NCBI GenBank assembly: GCA_036274115.1
Contig: DASUGI010000113.1
Coordinates: 1-64,000 of the forward strand
Direction of reading: 5' to 3'
DNA from: JADLHS01 sp036274115
GTDB taxonomy: Bacteria > Verrucomicrobiota > Verrucomicrobiia > Limisphaerales > JADLHS01
DNA length: 64,000 nt
Part shown: positions 35,366 to 44,543 of the stretch, one piece after another
How the letters are laid out: each line of letters begins with the position of its first letter
Numbering within the stretch: the first letter of the stretch is position 1
Notes under the pieces: generated by a model
Databases searched by the model: none
Told to the model about the DNA's origin: nothing
Seen by the model: only the letters and a program-made list of their open reading frames with translations
Made by a program: the position numbers and the translations under genes

Positions 35366-36538
35366 CTAAGGCACGATGCCGTCGACTGAGAAGACCTGAT
35401 GAAGAACGGCGCCGCTGCTCCCGCCAGTGGAGGTGCCACCTCCGGGAAGATGAATCCAGCCATTCACCAGAGCGGAACCGGTCACGCCGTGCACCGCGAT
35501 CGGCAAGGGTTCAAGGCGATACCACCGATTCTGCGCGGGCACATACATCTCCATTTCATCAAAGACGCCATTAGGTCCCTCGCCGCCGAAGACAAAGAAA
35601 TTGCCGTTCGCAGCGATGCCGTTGATTCCGCCGCGCGCTGTGGGCATGGGAACGCGGGTGCTCCATTGATTCAAAACGGGATCGAACACTTCAAGAATGT
35701 TCGTCATCGCGCTTTGGAATCCGGCAGCCAGTCGCCCGCCCACGACGTAAATCTTCCCATCAATGGCGCAGGCGGCGATGTGATTGCGCTGGGTCGGAAG
35801 GTTCGGAAGTATTTGCCACGTGTTGCTGGTCGCATGGTAAACGGCAAAGTCATTTCCACGCGGGGGCCGACCGCCGGCAACATAGATGCGATCGCCTATC
35901 ACGACCGCCGTGCCCGCGCTACGCGCCGTCGGCATGACCGCCCGATAGGTCCAGTTGCTGGTGACAGGATCGAATTCCTGAACGTTGTTGACGTAAGCTG
36001 AGCCCGTGTCGGTTTGCCCGCCAATGACATAAACTTTGCCGTTTGCGACCGCGGGCATCGGATGATTGACGCCCAACAGGAGTGGCGCACCCAGCCGCCA
36101 GGTATTCGACACCGAATCGTAAACCTGCACGGTGTTGACGGTCACTCGTGAGGCCGGATAGCCGCCGAGGACGTAGATTTTTCCATCCAACTCAGCGACT
36201 CCCATTTCGGAGTTGGCTTCAATCAGGTTGGCGCGTGTGCCCCAGCGACTGATGACCCGAAAGAATTGCCGCGTGTTGGTGGTCAGTATGCCATGGGGAC
36301 TGCTTGCTTCGAGGACGTCTTGCCAGCCGCCGACTGCCACTGGTGATGATTGCAGTGTGCCGACGCCGGTCCAGGAAAGGAGGACGTTGCTGGAAGTCTT
36401 TGACAGCCTGGCTGGCCCATGAACATTTTGAGAGTTTGCCGGCAGGACGATCAACGCCATAAAGGCAACGAGCGTCAGGAGTCTGAGAAGACGGAAACGC
36501 GGGCTTTGTTGCGCGGGCATAACCGAGAGCGAAGGCAT
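35366..36538 (-). CDS. Secreted kelch-repeat propeller protein
   Basis: 390 residues with a signal peptide (LTLVAFMALIVLPANSQ). The N-terminal 90 residues resemble the small secreted domain found at the end of many verrucomicrobial exoproteins (TNTRQFFRVISRWG). From about residue 110 there are six kelch repeats (KVYVIGGQTD, RIYVAGGRPP, KIYVVGGRLA, NFFVFGGEGP), forming one beta propeller. ATG at 36520 is an alternative start; 36538 has AAGGA close upstream. Probably binds proteins or sugars outside the cell. Confidence 0.85.
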   Translation of the reverse strand: MPSLSVMPAQQSPRFRLLRLLTLVAFMALIVLPANSQNVHGPARLSKTSSNVLLSWTGVGTLQSSPVAVGGWQDVLEASSPHGILTTNTRQFFRVISRWGTRANLIEANSEMGVAELDGKIYVLGGYPASRVTVNTVQVYDSVSNTWRLGAPLLLGVNHPMPAVANGKVYVIGGQTDTGSAYVNNVQEFDPVTSNWTYRAVMPTARSAGTAVVIGDRIYVAGGRPPRGNDFAVYHATSNTWQILPNLPTQRNHIAACAIDGKIYVVGGRLAAGFQSAMTNILEVFDPVLNQWSTRVPMPTARGGINGIAANGNFFVFGGEGPNGVFDEMEMYVPAQNRWYRLEPLPIAVHGVTGSALVNGWIHLPGGGTSTGGSSGAVLHQVFSVDGIVP

Positions 36539-36604
36539 GCTTCCTTGTAAACCTGGAGCGACTAAAAATCCAGCCGCACGGTTTCGGGGACTGCTTGTGG
36601 CAAC

Positions 36605-36638
36605 AAAAATCCCGTCCCCCTGCGAAGGTGAACGGGAT
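36605..36638 (-). terminator. Rho-independent terminator
   Basis: Minus-strand hairpin with stem ATCCCGT/ACGGGAT (36632-36638 with 36609-36615), followed on that strand by TTTTTG. It lies 14 nt after the stop of the small secreted protein gene at 36653-37063. Confidence 0.7.
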
Positions 36639-36652
36639 GATGGCGTTGAAAG

Positions 36653-37063
36653 TTACTTGGCGGCGGCTTCGCGCTTGGCAACCCAGTCGCGCGAACGGGG
36701 TTGACCATCGCGTTGAGTCTCTGACTTGCCGGTAATAGTGTCACCGCTGATTTTGCCCGTGTATTTGGTGACCACTTTGTTGCCTTGAAATTCGCGGGTG
36801 ACCTGGAAGGACACTTCGTCGCCCTTGATTTTGCCTTCTTCAATGGCGGTGTCGTTGTTGCGTCCGGAAACGGTGCCGGTCACCTTTTCGCCTTCGACTT
36901 TGAGCTTGAAGGTGGTTTCGCGCACCTGGCCGTTCTGGTTGGTGTTACTCGATTTCCATGTGCCGTTCAGGTCAGGTTTTTTATCCTGAGCACTTGCGGT
37001 GACGGCGAGCATCAGGAGCGCGCACGCGGTGAGTTGGAGGATGGATTTGAGAGTTCGTTGCAT
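36653..37063 (-). CDS. Small secreted beta-barrel-like protein
   Basis: 136 residues from MQRTLKSILQLTACALLM, a signal peptide ending TASAQ. The mature part starts PDLNGTWKSSNTNQNG and continues with short repeats of KVEGEKVTGTV and GKISGDTITGK type, giving a lipocalin-like antiparallel barrel pattern. A ribosome binding site is not obvious. Relatives are common small exported proteins of this phylum with no known function. A good terminator follows. Confidence 0.75.
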   Translation of the reverse strand: MQRTLKSILQLTACALLMLAVTASAQDKKPDLNGTWKSSNTNQNGQVRETTFKLKVEGEKVTGTVSGRNNDTAIEEGKIKGDEVSFQVTREFQGNKVVTKYTGKISGDTITGKSETQRDGQPRSRDWVAKREAAAK

Positions 37064-37379
37064 ATGTTTGGTAGTTTTGTTGTTAATGGGACAGTGCCTT
37101 TGACGGCGTTTAAATGGGGACATTCAATGCTTCCTTTAGGCAACGGTAGCGGTTTTGTCGAGCTTCTTTCGGGAAGTGATGGTCCACAAATTGCGCACGA
37201 AAGCCCGGGGGAATAATTGAGACCAGCGGTGCACAAAGTAGTTGCATTTGAAGAAACCGAGTGCATGGTGCGTCGAGAATTCGGCGAATTTGTTGTGGTG
37301 CCAAATTTCAAGGAGCAGGGCGAACTTTCCTCACATGAGATCTCACTGACGAGAGCCTGGCCCTGAAGCGGAAGACGTA

Positions 37380-37817
37380 ATGCGTATGGAGAGCAAATCA
37401 AAGCTGGGCAAAGTGCTGGCGTATCAGAACGTGGGCTTCCTGGTAATTATCTCGCTCGGGTTTCTGGATGAACTGACAAGGCTGTCGTCGCTGCTGTTTG
37501 GGGAGGCGCGTTGGGAGTTTCGCAAATCCACATTGGGGATGTTGATGGTGCTGGCTGTCTGGTTTCTGGTGAGCATGTCCACTCGGCGCATTCTGGACCG
37601 GCTTCGTTACCTGGAGAAGTTCATGCGCGTTTGCGCGTGGTGTCATAATATCGACTATAAGGGACAATGGATGCCCTTGGAGCGCTTCCTTCAACAAGGC
37701 TTCGATACGCCGACCACACACGGCATTTGCCCCAAGTGTTTGGCCGAACAAAAGGCAGCCATCGAGCGGGGCCGCCGGTCACAGGCCGAAGCCTCATTAA
37801 AGACCGCAAGTTCCTAG
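37380..37817 (+). CDS. Two-helix membrane protein with a CxxC...CPxC module
   Basis: 145 residues. Two hydrophobic helices (VGFLVIISLGFLDEL and TLGMLMVLAVWFLVSM) are followed by a cytoplasmic module with VCAWCHNIDY and HGICPKCLAE. That module, with two Cys pairs about 30 residues apart, is the form seen at the end of PAS-domain signalling proteins, where it may bind metal or sense redox state. Here it is linked straight to a two-helix membrane anchor. No known function; a redox- or metal-responsive membrane sensor is a guess from the module. Starts at 37380 or 37386 are both possible. Confidence 0.65.
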   Translation: MRMESKSKLGKVLAYQNVGFLVIISLGFLDELTRLSSLLFGEARWEFRKSTLGMLMVLAVWFLVSMSTRRILDRLRYLEKFMRVCAWCHNIDYKGQWMPLERFLQQGFDTPTTHGICPKCLAEQKAAIERGRRSQAEASLKTASS

Positions 37818-37932
37818 GGCGTTGGTTGTTCAAGAGATTTTTCGACAGGGCGCCTCCCATATTTTGGGGACTCGCCTGAAGTCCCGTTTCCTGCCAGAAT
37901 AAGGCGTGATTTTCCCGGGAATTCGCACAGGG

Positions 37933-40900
37933 ATGCGGCTCGCGTTCTTATACTGTTTTCTGGCGGTATCGACGGTGCATGCGCAATTGCGCATCACTGA
38001 ATTCATGGCTTCGAACGCCAGCACTCTGGCGGATGAGGATGGTTCGTACGAAGACTGGATTGAAATCCAGAACAACTCTCCGATCGCGGTTAATCTCCTG
38101 GATTGGTCGCTGACCGATGACGATGGGGACCTGACCAAATGGAGGTTCCCCGCCACCAATCTGCCGCCGGGCCAGTTCCTGATTGTTTTCGCTTCTGACA
38201 AGAATCGCCGCAATCCCGGAGCGCCGTTGCACACCAACTTCAAGCTGGGCGCCGACGGTGAATATCTTGCCCTGGTGGATCCCATGGGAACGATCGTGAC
38301 ACAATTCGCACCCGAGTTTCCGGCGCAAGTGACCGGTGTTTCGTACGGACTCGCTTCAGTTGCGAGCAATGTGACCCTGGTCGCCACCGGCGCGACGGCG
38401 CAGGTTCTGGTACCTTCCATCGCGAATGGCGGAAGCGTTCTAAACTATAATTGGACTGGCGCCACGACGAATGAACCGTTCAACGCGTCCTCCTGGAGCA
38501 GCGGTGCGACGGGTGTGGGTTTTGGGACGGCGGATGTCGGGCTGAACGTTCAGGCGTCGATGCTGAACAATAATGCATCGGCCTTTATGCGGCTGCCTTT
38601 CGTGCTAAGTGATCCGACGAATGTTTCGTTGCTGACGCTTCGATTGAAATATGATGACGGCTTTGTGGCGGGGATCAACGGAGTCGAATTGGCCAGGGCC
38701 AACGCACCCGTCGAGGATCTTGACTGGAACTCTGTGGCAACAGCGGGGCACGGCGCAGGCACTTTCGAGAGCATGTCGCTGGGCGTCCCGACCAACATGC
38801 TGCGGGCCGGCACGAATATTTTGGCGATCCAGGGACTGAACGTGGCAGCGACAGACACTTCGTTTCTCATTTTGCCAGAGCTGATCGGGACGATGATCGC
38901 CGGGGAAAGCACCAGTGGGCTTTACTTTACGCAGCCGACTCCGGGAACTGAAAACCTGGGTGGCGCCACGATGCCCGGGCCTGGAATCGCCAATGTCACG
39001 CACACGCCATACCTTCCGCTCGACAACGACAATCTCGTGATTACCGCCAAGGTCTTTGCAACGGCCAATCCCCTGGCAAGCGTGACGCTTTTTTACCGGG
39101 TGATGTTTGTCTCGGAAGTCGGCGTGCCGATGTTCGATGATGGCCTCCATGGTGATGGGGCTGCGGGGGATGGTGTTTACGGCGCAACTATTCCGGCGAG
39201 TGCCAGCACGAACGGGCAGATGGTGCGCTATTACATTCGTGCTCAGGACAATGTCGGCAATGTCTCTCGTCTGCCGGTATTTACTGATCCAGCGAGCACG
39301 GCGCAATATTTTGGGACGGTGGTGAACCCCAACTACGTCGCCAGCGCGCTGCCAGTCGTTCATTTGTTCGCTCCGGCCACGGTCCTGCAACCGGGCCCGA
39401 CCACGACGCAAACCGGCGCGGATTCGAATGCGGGCGGGCGCATTTCCCTCTATTTCGACGGCGAGTTCTATGACAACGTGTTCATGTTCCTTCGCGGTAA
39501 CACGACTGCCGGTTACAACAAGAAATCCCACCGCATCCGTTTCAATGACGAGCACAAGTTCCGGAATCGGGAGACGGGCGAAAGGCTGAAGAATACGTCG
39601 TTCGTGGCCGATTATCCGGACCCGACTTACATGCGACAGGGACTGAGCTATTGGCTTTGCAATGAAATCGGCGCGTCGGGTCCGCTGTACGCGCCCTACC
39701 GGCTTCAGCTCAACGGGCAGTTCTATCAACTCGCAAATCACAATGACGTGCACGGCGAGGAATTGCTCGAGCGCCTTGGCTACGATCCGAACGGCGCTCT
39801 CTATAATGCGGCGGGAACGATTCAGCCCGGCGGCAGCAGCACTGGCGGCTTTGAAAAGAAAACCCGCCGTTGGGAAGGCAACACGGATTACGTTCAGCTT
39901 GCAAATGCCATTTCCGAGTCACTCACTGTCGCCCAGCGCCGCACCAATATTTTCGACCGACTCGATTTGCCACAAGTGATCAGCTACATGGTGGCCGCTC
40001 GTTTTGTTCACGAGAACGATGACGTCTGGGCGAACATGAGCATCTACCACGACAACGATGGCGATGATCTCTGGCGCATCATTCCGTTTGACATGAATCT
40101 CTCCTGGGGGGCGGCGTTCATGGATTCAGCCGAATACAGCGGCATTCAAGCAACGAACGACAATCTCAAGAGCTTTCCCCTCTATGGATCTTCCCAGGCG
40201 ATACCGTCCAGCGGTGGGGGGAACTGGAACCGCCTTTACGACGTCATTTTCAGTGTCCCGCAAACACGCGAGATGTTTTTGCGGCGCATGCGCACCGTGC
40301 TGGATGAGTACGTGAAAGCTCCCGGAACGGTCACCAGCAACACGCCAGTTTATCAAAAAGTGGTGGCATGGCGGAATCTGATTGCGACTGACGCGTCGTT
40401 TGACCGCGCGTGGTGGGGATGGCCGGGCAAGGGAGGGCAATGCAACTTCGATCCGGGAATTAATCTCGCCAACGGCGTTACCAGCCTGCTCACGGATTTT
40501 CTCGATAATCGGCGGCGGCACTTTTATGGGAAGCACTCCGTGACGAACACCGCCCTGCCGACCGGGATTCATAAAAGCACGAAAGCCGGGATTCCGCTCG
40601 CCCAGCCCACCAATGCCGTGCTTTCCATCGTTGCCTGGGACTACAATCCGCTTTCCGGCAATCAGGACCACGAGTATGTGCAATTGACGAACTCCAATAA
40701 TTACGCCGTGGACATTTCGGATTGGGAGATGAATGGCGGCATTTACTTCAAATTCAAGAAAGGCACCGTCGTGCCGGCGAACAGCTCCATTTATGTGTCG
40801 CCAAACGTCCGGAGCTTTCGTTCCCGAACCACCGGTCCTCGCGGCGGACAAGCACTGTTTGTTGTCGGACCTTACGAAGGGCATTTGAATGCCTGGGGTG

Positions 40901-43900
40901 AATCCCTGGTGCTCAACGATGCCGCGGGTCGCGGTGTTACCACGAATACTTTTACCGGCAATCCGTCATTGGCCCAGCGTTATTTGCGCGTCACGGAAAT
41001 CATGTACAACCCGTCGCCCCTGCCGGCGGTCAACGGCGACGCGCAGCAGTTCGAGTACATCGAACTTAAGAATATTTCCACGGACACTTCTTTGAACCTT
41101 GCCGGCGTGCGTTTCACGAACGGGATCTATTTCAACTTTAGCGGCAGCGCCGTCACGAGTCTTGCCCCCGGGCAGACGGTGTTGGTGGTCCGAAACCAGG
41201 CGGCGTTTACGGCGCGATTTGGCCCTGGCTTCAGCATTGCGGGTCAATACTCAGGCGCGCTCAACAACGGCGGTGAACTGCTGCGATTGGAAGACGCCGT
41301 GGGCGAGAAGATTCTGGAGTTTGAGTACAACAACAGTTGGTATCCGCTTACCGATGGACTGGGTTTTTCGCTGGTTATCGTGGATGCGAATGCTCCCTGG
41401 GATTCCTGGGGACAAAAGAGCAGTTGGCGGGCGAGCACGCTGAATGGCTCGCCCGGCATTACTGATCCCCTTCCGCTCGCAATCGCCCCAATCGTCGTCA
41501 GTGAAGTGCTCACGCACACGGATTTCCCGCAGTTGGACTCCGTGGAGTTGCATAATCCCACCGGGACGAACGTGAACATCGGTGGCTGGTTTCTTACGGA
41601 CGATTTTTACGCGCCGAAGAAATACCGCATACCCACCAACACCATCATCCCGCCGAACGGGTATCTGGTGTTCAATGAAAATCAGTTCAACGTCGGAGCG
41701 AATGCGTTTCGGTTCAACGAGCATGGCGAGTTCGTTTATCTGTTCTCTGGTGATTCGGCCACCAATCTGTCGGGCTATGTCCACGGTTATGAGTTTGGTG
41801 AGGCTCCCAACGGAGTGAGCTTTGGCCGTTACACCAACAGCCAGGGCGATGTGCAATTCGTGCTTCAGAGGGCCATCACCCTGGGAACGAACAACGCGTA
41901 TCCCAGAGTCGGTCCGGTTGTCATGTCGGAAATCATGTACCGACCGCCCGATACAAATGGTTCCAACAACGACCTCGATGAGTTTATTGAACTGCAGAAT
42001 ATCACGGTCACCAACGTGCCGCTGTACTCTGTTGCCGCCCCCACCAACACGTGGCGGTTGCGCAATGCCGTGGACTTTGATTTCCCGTCCAGTCAAACCC
42101 TGGCTGCCGGGGCGCGCTTGCTCGTCGTCGGATTTCACCCCACGAACACGACTCAGCTTGCGGCCTTCCGCTCGAGGTACGGCGTTTCCAACACGGTTCC
42201 CATTTTTGGGCCTTGGTCCGGGACGCTGAACAATTCCGGCGAAACCATTGAACTGAAACAACCGGACACGCCGGACGAAGCGACCGGTTTCGTTCCATTC
42301 ATCATGATTGACAAGGTCGCGTATCGTCGGGACGCGCCGTGGCCGGCAGGCGCGGACGGCATCGGCAATTCGCTTCAACGTGTCAACCACGCGGGATTTG
42401 GGAACGATCCCACCAACTGGTTTGCCGCTGGTATTACGGCGGGGCGGGCAACCCTTCCCAACGTTGCACCCGCAGTGTTGATTCTCTCGCCAGCGTCCGG
42501 CCAGGTTATCAACGGATCGAACCTCCTAGTCTCAGTCACCGCGGACGATCCGGACGGAAGTGTTACGCTCGTTGAGTTGTTTGCAAACGACGCGCTGATT
42601 GGCCAGTGGTCAGCGACCACCACAAACTTCAATTGGATGGGTGTTTCCTCGGGCACATACGAGTTGCGCGCGCGCGCGGTTGACAATCTCGGGGCGGTGA
42701 GCGTCTCCACCAACGTTTCGATTACCATGTTAGCGCCACCGCCGGTGGTGACACTGCTTTCACCGACCGACAATGCCGTTGTCGTTTCGGGTGCCACCAC
42801 CAACTTGTCCGCGACGGCTACAAGCGGAGGCGGCAGCGCCGCGTTGGTGAACTATTTTGTGGACGGCAACTTGATCGGCGGTGTGAGTGAACCGTTCGTC
42901 TTGCCGTGGACGGCGGGCTCGCCCGGATACCACACCATTTCTGCCATCGCTTACGATAACCTGGGACAACCCAGCAGCGCGGTTTCCAATGTCGTCTTTG
43001 TTCAAGCCGTTGCCATCAATCCGGTGCTGATTGCGGCCAGCTCTGAGTGGCGTTATCTCGACAACGGCGTGGATCAGGGAACGAGTTGGCTGCAACCTTT
43101 GCTTGTGGACACCACTTGGAAAACGGGGGCAGCGAAATTCGGGTTCAACAACAACGGAAACTCCGGCATCGCAACGGTGCTGAGCTACGGCCCGGACAGC
43201 GGCAATCGCTATCGGACCTACTATTTCCGTCGCCCGTTTGTGATACCGACCCTGAGTGGAATGACCAATCTGCTTTTGGAAGTGCAGCGGGATGATGGCG
43301 TGGCGCTGTATTTGAATGGCGCAAACTTGTATCGCAATAACCTTCCCGCCGGTACGCTGACGTATTCTCAACTGGCTACCAACGCCACGGACAACGGCAA
43401 CACCTGGCAATCCGCGATGCTGCCGCTGACGGGCCTGGTCGTCGGAACAAACCTCCTGGCGGCGGAAGTGCACCAATCCAGCGCCAGCAGCAGCGATAGC
43501 GCTTTCGATCTGAGACTCACCTTGCTGGGATATAACCTCGGTCCGGCATTGTTGGTGCAGCTCACCAATGCTTCGGTTGCTGCTGGAGGAAATGTAACTT
43601 TTACTGTCACTGCGACGGGCAGCGCGCCTTTGTCTTATCGGTGGTACTTCAACAATGTTGCGCAATCCAGCGTCACGAATTCGCTCACGATCGCGAACGC
43701 CCAGGCATCCGATGTTGGCAACTACTACGTGGTGGTATCGAACACCATTGGCGTCGTCACCAGCCGCGTTGCGACGCTCACACTGGCGAGTGCGGACACT
43801 GACGGCGACGGCATGCCAGACGAATGGGAATTAGCGAATGGCACCAATCCCGGTGCGAACGATGGTGGCGCCGATCCGGATGGCGATGGTCATTCCAATT

Positions 43901-44169
43901 TGCGCGAATACTGGGCCGGCACGAGCCCGACCAATGCTGCGAGCGCGCTGCGGTTTAATTCCGTTTCCAGCGTCGCCGCAAACCTGGTCTTCACCTTCGA
44001 CGCCGTTTCCAATCGGGGTTATACGGTGCAAACGCAATCAGTGTTAAGTGGAGCGTGGCAAAAGTGGGTGGACATCAATGCCGTCGCGACGAACCGAACG
44101 CTTTCGCTAACAAATGGCGTTAGTGGAACAAATCGATTCTATCGACTGGTTACGCCGCTGCAACCGTAG
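37933..44169 (+). CDS. Giant secreted lamin-tail / CotH protein
   Basis: About 2,078 residues, signal peptide MRLAFLYCFLAVSTVHA; a GTG nine codons upstream is possible. Approximate order: lamin-tail domain 18-120 (ITEFMASNASTLADEDG); jelly-roll domain 155-320; beta domain 350-460; CotH domain 500-850 (DNVFMFLRGNTTAGYNKKSH and IIPFDMNLSWG); four more lamin-tail domains about 890-1470; two Ig-like domains about 1510-1690; a second jelly-roll about 1696-1870; an Ig domain about 1874-1950; a calcium-binding DTDGDGMPDEWE repeat; and a C-terminal domain ending TNRFYRLVTP. CotH proteins phosphorylate spore-coat proteins in Bacillus; activity here is unproven. Probably a cell-surface adhesion or matrix protein. 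Confidence 0.9.
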   Translation: MRLAFLYCFLAVSTVHAQLRITEFMASNASTLADEDGSYEDWIEIQNNSPIAVNLLDWSLTDDDGDLTKWRFPATNLPPGQFLIVFASDKNRRNPGAPLHTNFKLGADGEYLALVDPMGTIVTQFAPEFPAQVTGVSYGLASVASNVTLVATGATAQVLVPSIANGGSVLNYNWTGATTNEPFNASSWSSGATGVGFGTADVGLNVQASMLNNNASAFMRLPFVLSDPTNVSLLTLRLKYDDGFVAGINGVELARANAPVEDLDWNSVATAGHGAGTFESMSLGVPTNMLRAGTNILAIQGLNVAATDTSFLILPELIGTMIAGESTSGLYFTQPTPGTENLGGATMPGPGIANVTHTPYLPLDNDNLVITAKVFATANPLASVTLFYRVMFVSEVGVPMFDDGLHGDGAAGDGVYGATIPASASTNGQMVRYYIRAQDNVGNVSRLPVFTDPASTAQYFGTVVNPNYVASALPVVHLFAPATVLQPGPTTTQTGADSNAGGRISLYFDGEFYDNVFMFLRGNTTAGYNKKSHRIRFNDEHKFRNRETGERLKNTSFVADYPDPTYMRQGLSYWLCNEIGASGPLYAPYRLQLNGQFYQLANHNDVHGEELLERLGYDPNGALYNAAGTIQPGGSSTGGFEKKTRRWEGNTDYVQLANAISESLTVAQRRTNIFDRLDLPQVISYMVAARFVHENDDVWANMSIYHDNDGDDLWRIIPFDMNLSWGAAFMDSAEYSGIQATNDNLKSFPLYGSSQAIPSSGGGNWNRLYDVIFSVPQTREMFLRRMRTVLDEYVKAPGTVTSNTPVYQKVVAWRNLIATDASFDRAWWGWPGKGGQCNFDPGINLANGVTSLLTDFLDNRRRHFYGKHSVTNTALPTGIHKSTKAGIPLAQPTNAVLSIVAWDYNPLSGNQDHEYVQLTNSNNYAVDISDWEMNGGIYFKFKKGTVVPANSSIYVSPNVRSFRSRTTGPRGGQALFVVGPYEGHLNAWGESLVLNDAAGRGVTTNTFTGNPSLAQRYLRVTEIMYNPSPLPAVNGDAQQFEYIELKNISTDTSLNLAGVRFTNGIYFNFSGSAVTSLAPGQTVLVVRNQAAFTARFGPGFSIAGQYSGALNNGGELLRLEDAVGEKILEFEYNNSWYPLTDGLGFSLVIVDANAPWDSWGQKSSWRASTLNGSPGITDPLPLAIAPIVVSEVLTHTDFPQLDSVELHNPTGTNVNIGGWFLTDDFYAPKKYRIPTNTIIPPNGYLVFNENQFNVGANAFRFNEHGEFVYLFSGDSATNLSGYVHGYEFGEAPNGVSFGRYTNSQGDVQFVLQRAITLGTNNAYPRVGPVVMSEIMYRPPDTNGSNNDLDEFIELQNITVTNVPLYSVAAPTNTWRLRNAVDFDFPSSQTLAAGARLLVVGFHPTNTTQLAAFRSRYGVSNTVPIFGPWSGTLNNSGETIELKQPDTPDEATGFVPFIMIDKVAYRRDAPWPAGADGIGNSLQRVNHAGFGNDPTNWFAAGITAGRATLPNVAPAVLILSPASGQVINGSNLLVSVTADDPDGSVTLVELFANDALIGQWSATTTNFNWMGVSSGTYELRARAVDNLGAVSVSTNVSITMLAPPPVVTLLSPTDNAVVVSGATTNLSATATSGGGSAALVNYFVDGNLIGGVSEPFVLPWTAGSPGYHTISAIAYDNLGQPSSAVSNVVFVQAVAINPVLIAASSEWRYLDNGVDQGTSWLQPLLVDTTWKTGAAKFGFNNNGNSGIATVLSYGPDSGNRYRTYYFRRPFVIPTLSGMTNLLLEVQRDDGVALYLNGANLYRNNLPAGTLTYSQLATNATDNGNTWQSAMLPLTGLVVGTNLLAAEVHQSSASSSDSAFDLRLTLLGYNLGPALLVQLTNASVAAGGNVTFTVTATGSAPLSYRWYFNNVAQSSVTNSLTIANAQASDVGNYYVVVSNTIGVVTSRVATLTLASADTDGDGMPDEWELANGTNPGANDGGADPDGDGHSNLREYWAGTSPTNAASALRFNSVSSVAANLVFTFDAVSNRGYTVQTQSVLSGAWQKWVDINAVATNRTLSLTNGVSGTNRFYRLVTPLQP

Positions 44170-44253
44170 CCAATTTACTTGCGCAAGGGGCGTGCTGTGT
44201 TCAGCTTGTCGTCACTTGAGCTTCACGCCATAGCTAAAATCCAAGAAGACCGT

Positions 44254-44463
44254 ATGAAGAAACTCATTGCACCAATCTCGCTTGCCTTGTGCGCCGTTGT
44301 TCTCCTGAGCGGATGCGTGGCGGCGATTGGTAATCGCGGAACAAACCCCAGTAACGCTACGTTAGGGCAGCAACTGATCGACCTCCAAAAGGCCAAGGAA
44401 TCCGGCGCCATCAGTGACGCGGAATACCAGGCTCAGAAAGCAAAGTTACTGGAAAACAAGTAG
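44254..44463 (+). CDS. Small SHOCT-like lipoprotein
   Basis: 69 residues. A lipoprotein signal (LALCAVVLLSGCVAAIG) is followed by a short linker and a C-terminal SHOCT-like helix pair (QQLIDLQKAKESGAISDAEY). SHOCT motifs usually mediate oligomerisation. The upstream in-frame ATG at 44179 is unlikely because the signal peptide would be buried. Confidence 0.75.
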   Translation: MKKLIAPISLALCAVVLLSGCVAAIGNRGTNPSNATLGQQLIDLQKAKESGAISDAEYQAQKAKLLENK

Positions 44464-44512
44464 CGCGGACTCGCTTAATCAATAAGCAGTCGTCGTGATG
44501 CGTGGTTCGACC

Positions 44513-44539
44513 GGGCTGCTGCGGTATTTGCGGCAGCCC
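44513..44539. terminator. Hairpin between two convergent genes
   Basis: GGGCTGC (44513-44519) pairs with GCAGCCC (44533-44539), extended by two more pairs past a mismatch. It lies 5 nt from the rho stop and 50 nt after the SHOCT lipoprotein stop, so it could end transcripts from both sides. There is no T run on either side. Confidence 0.4.
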
Positions 44540-44543
44540 CAAG

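Noticed and set aside
38605..39753. Long open frames antisense to the giant CotH gene (also 41251-42390 and 42760-43665).
   Set aside because: They are rich in Arg, His and Val without family motifs and lie opposite a clearly coding gene; they arise from high G+C codon use.
44500..44543. GGTTCGACC followed by a stem, resembling a tRNA T-arm.
   Set aside because: The rest of a cloverleaf (D-arm, anticodon arm, acceptor) cannot be formed around it.
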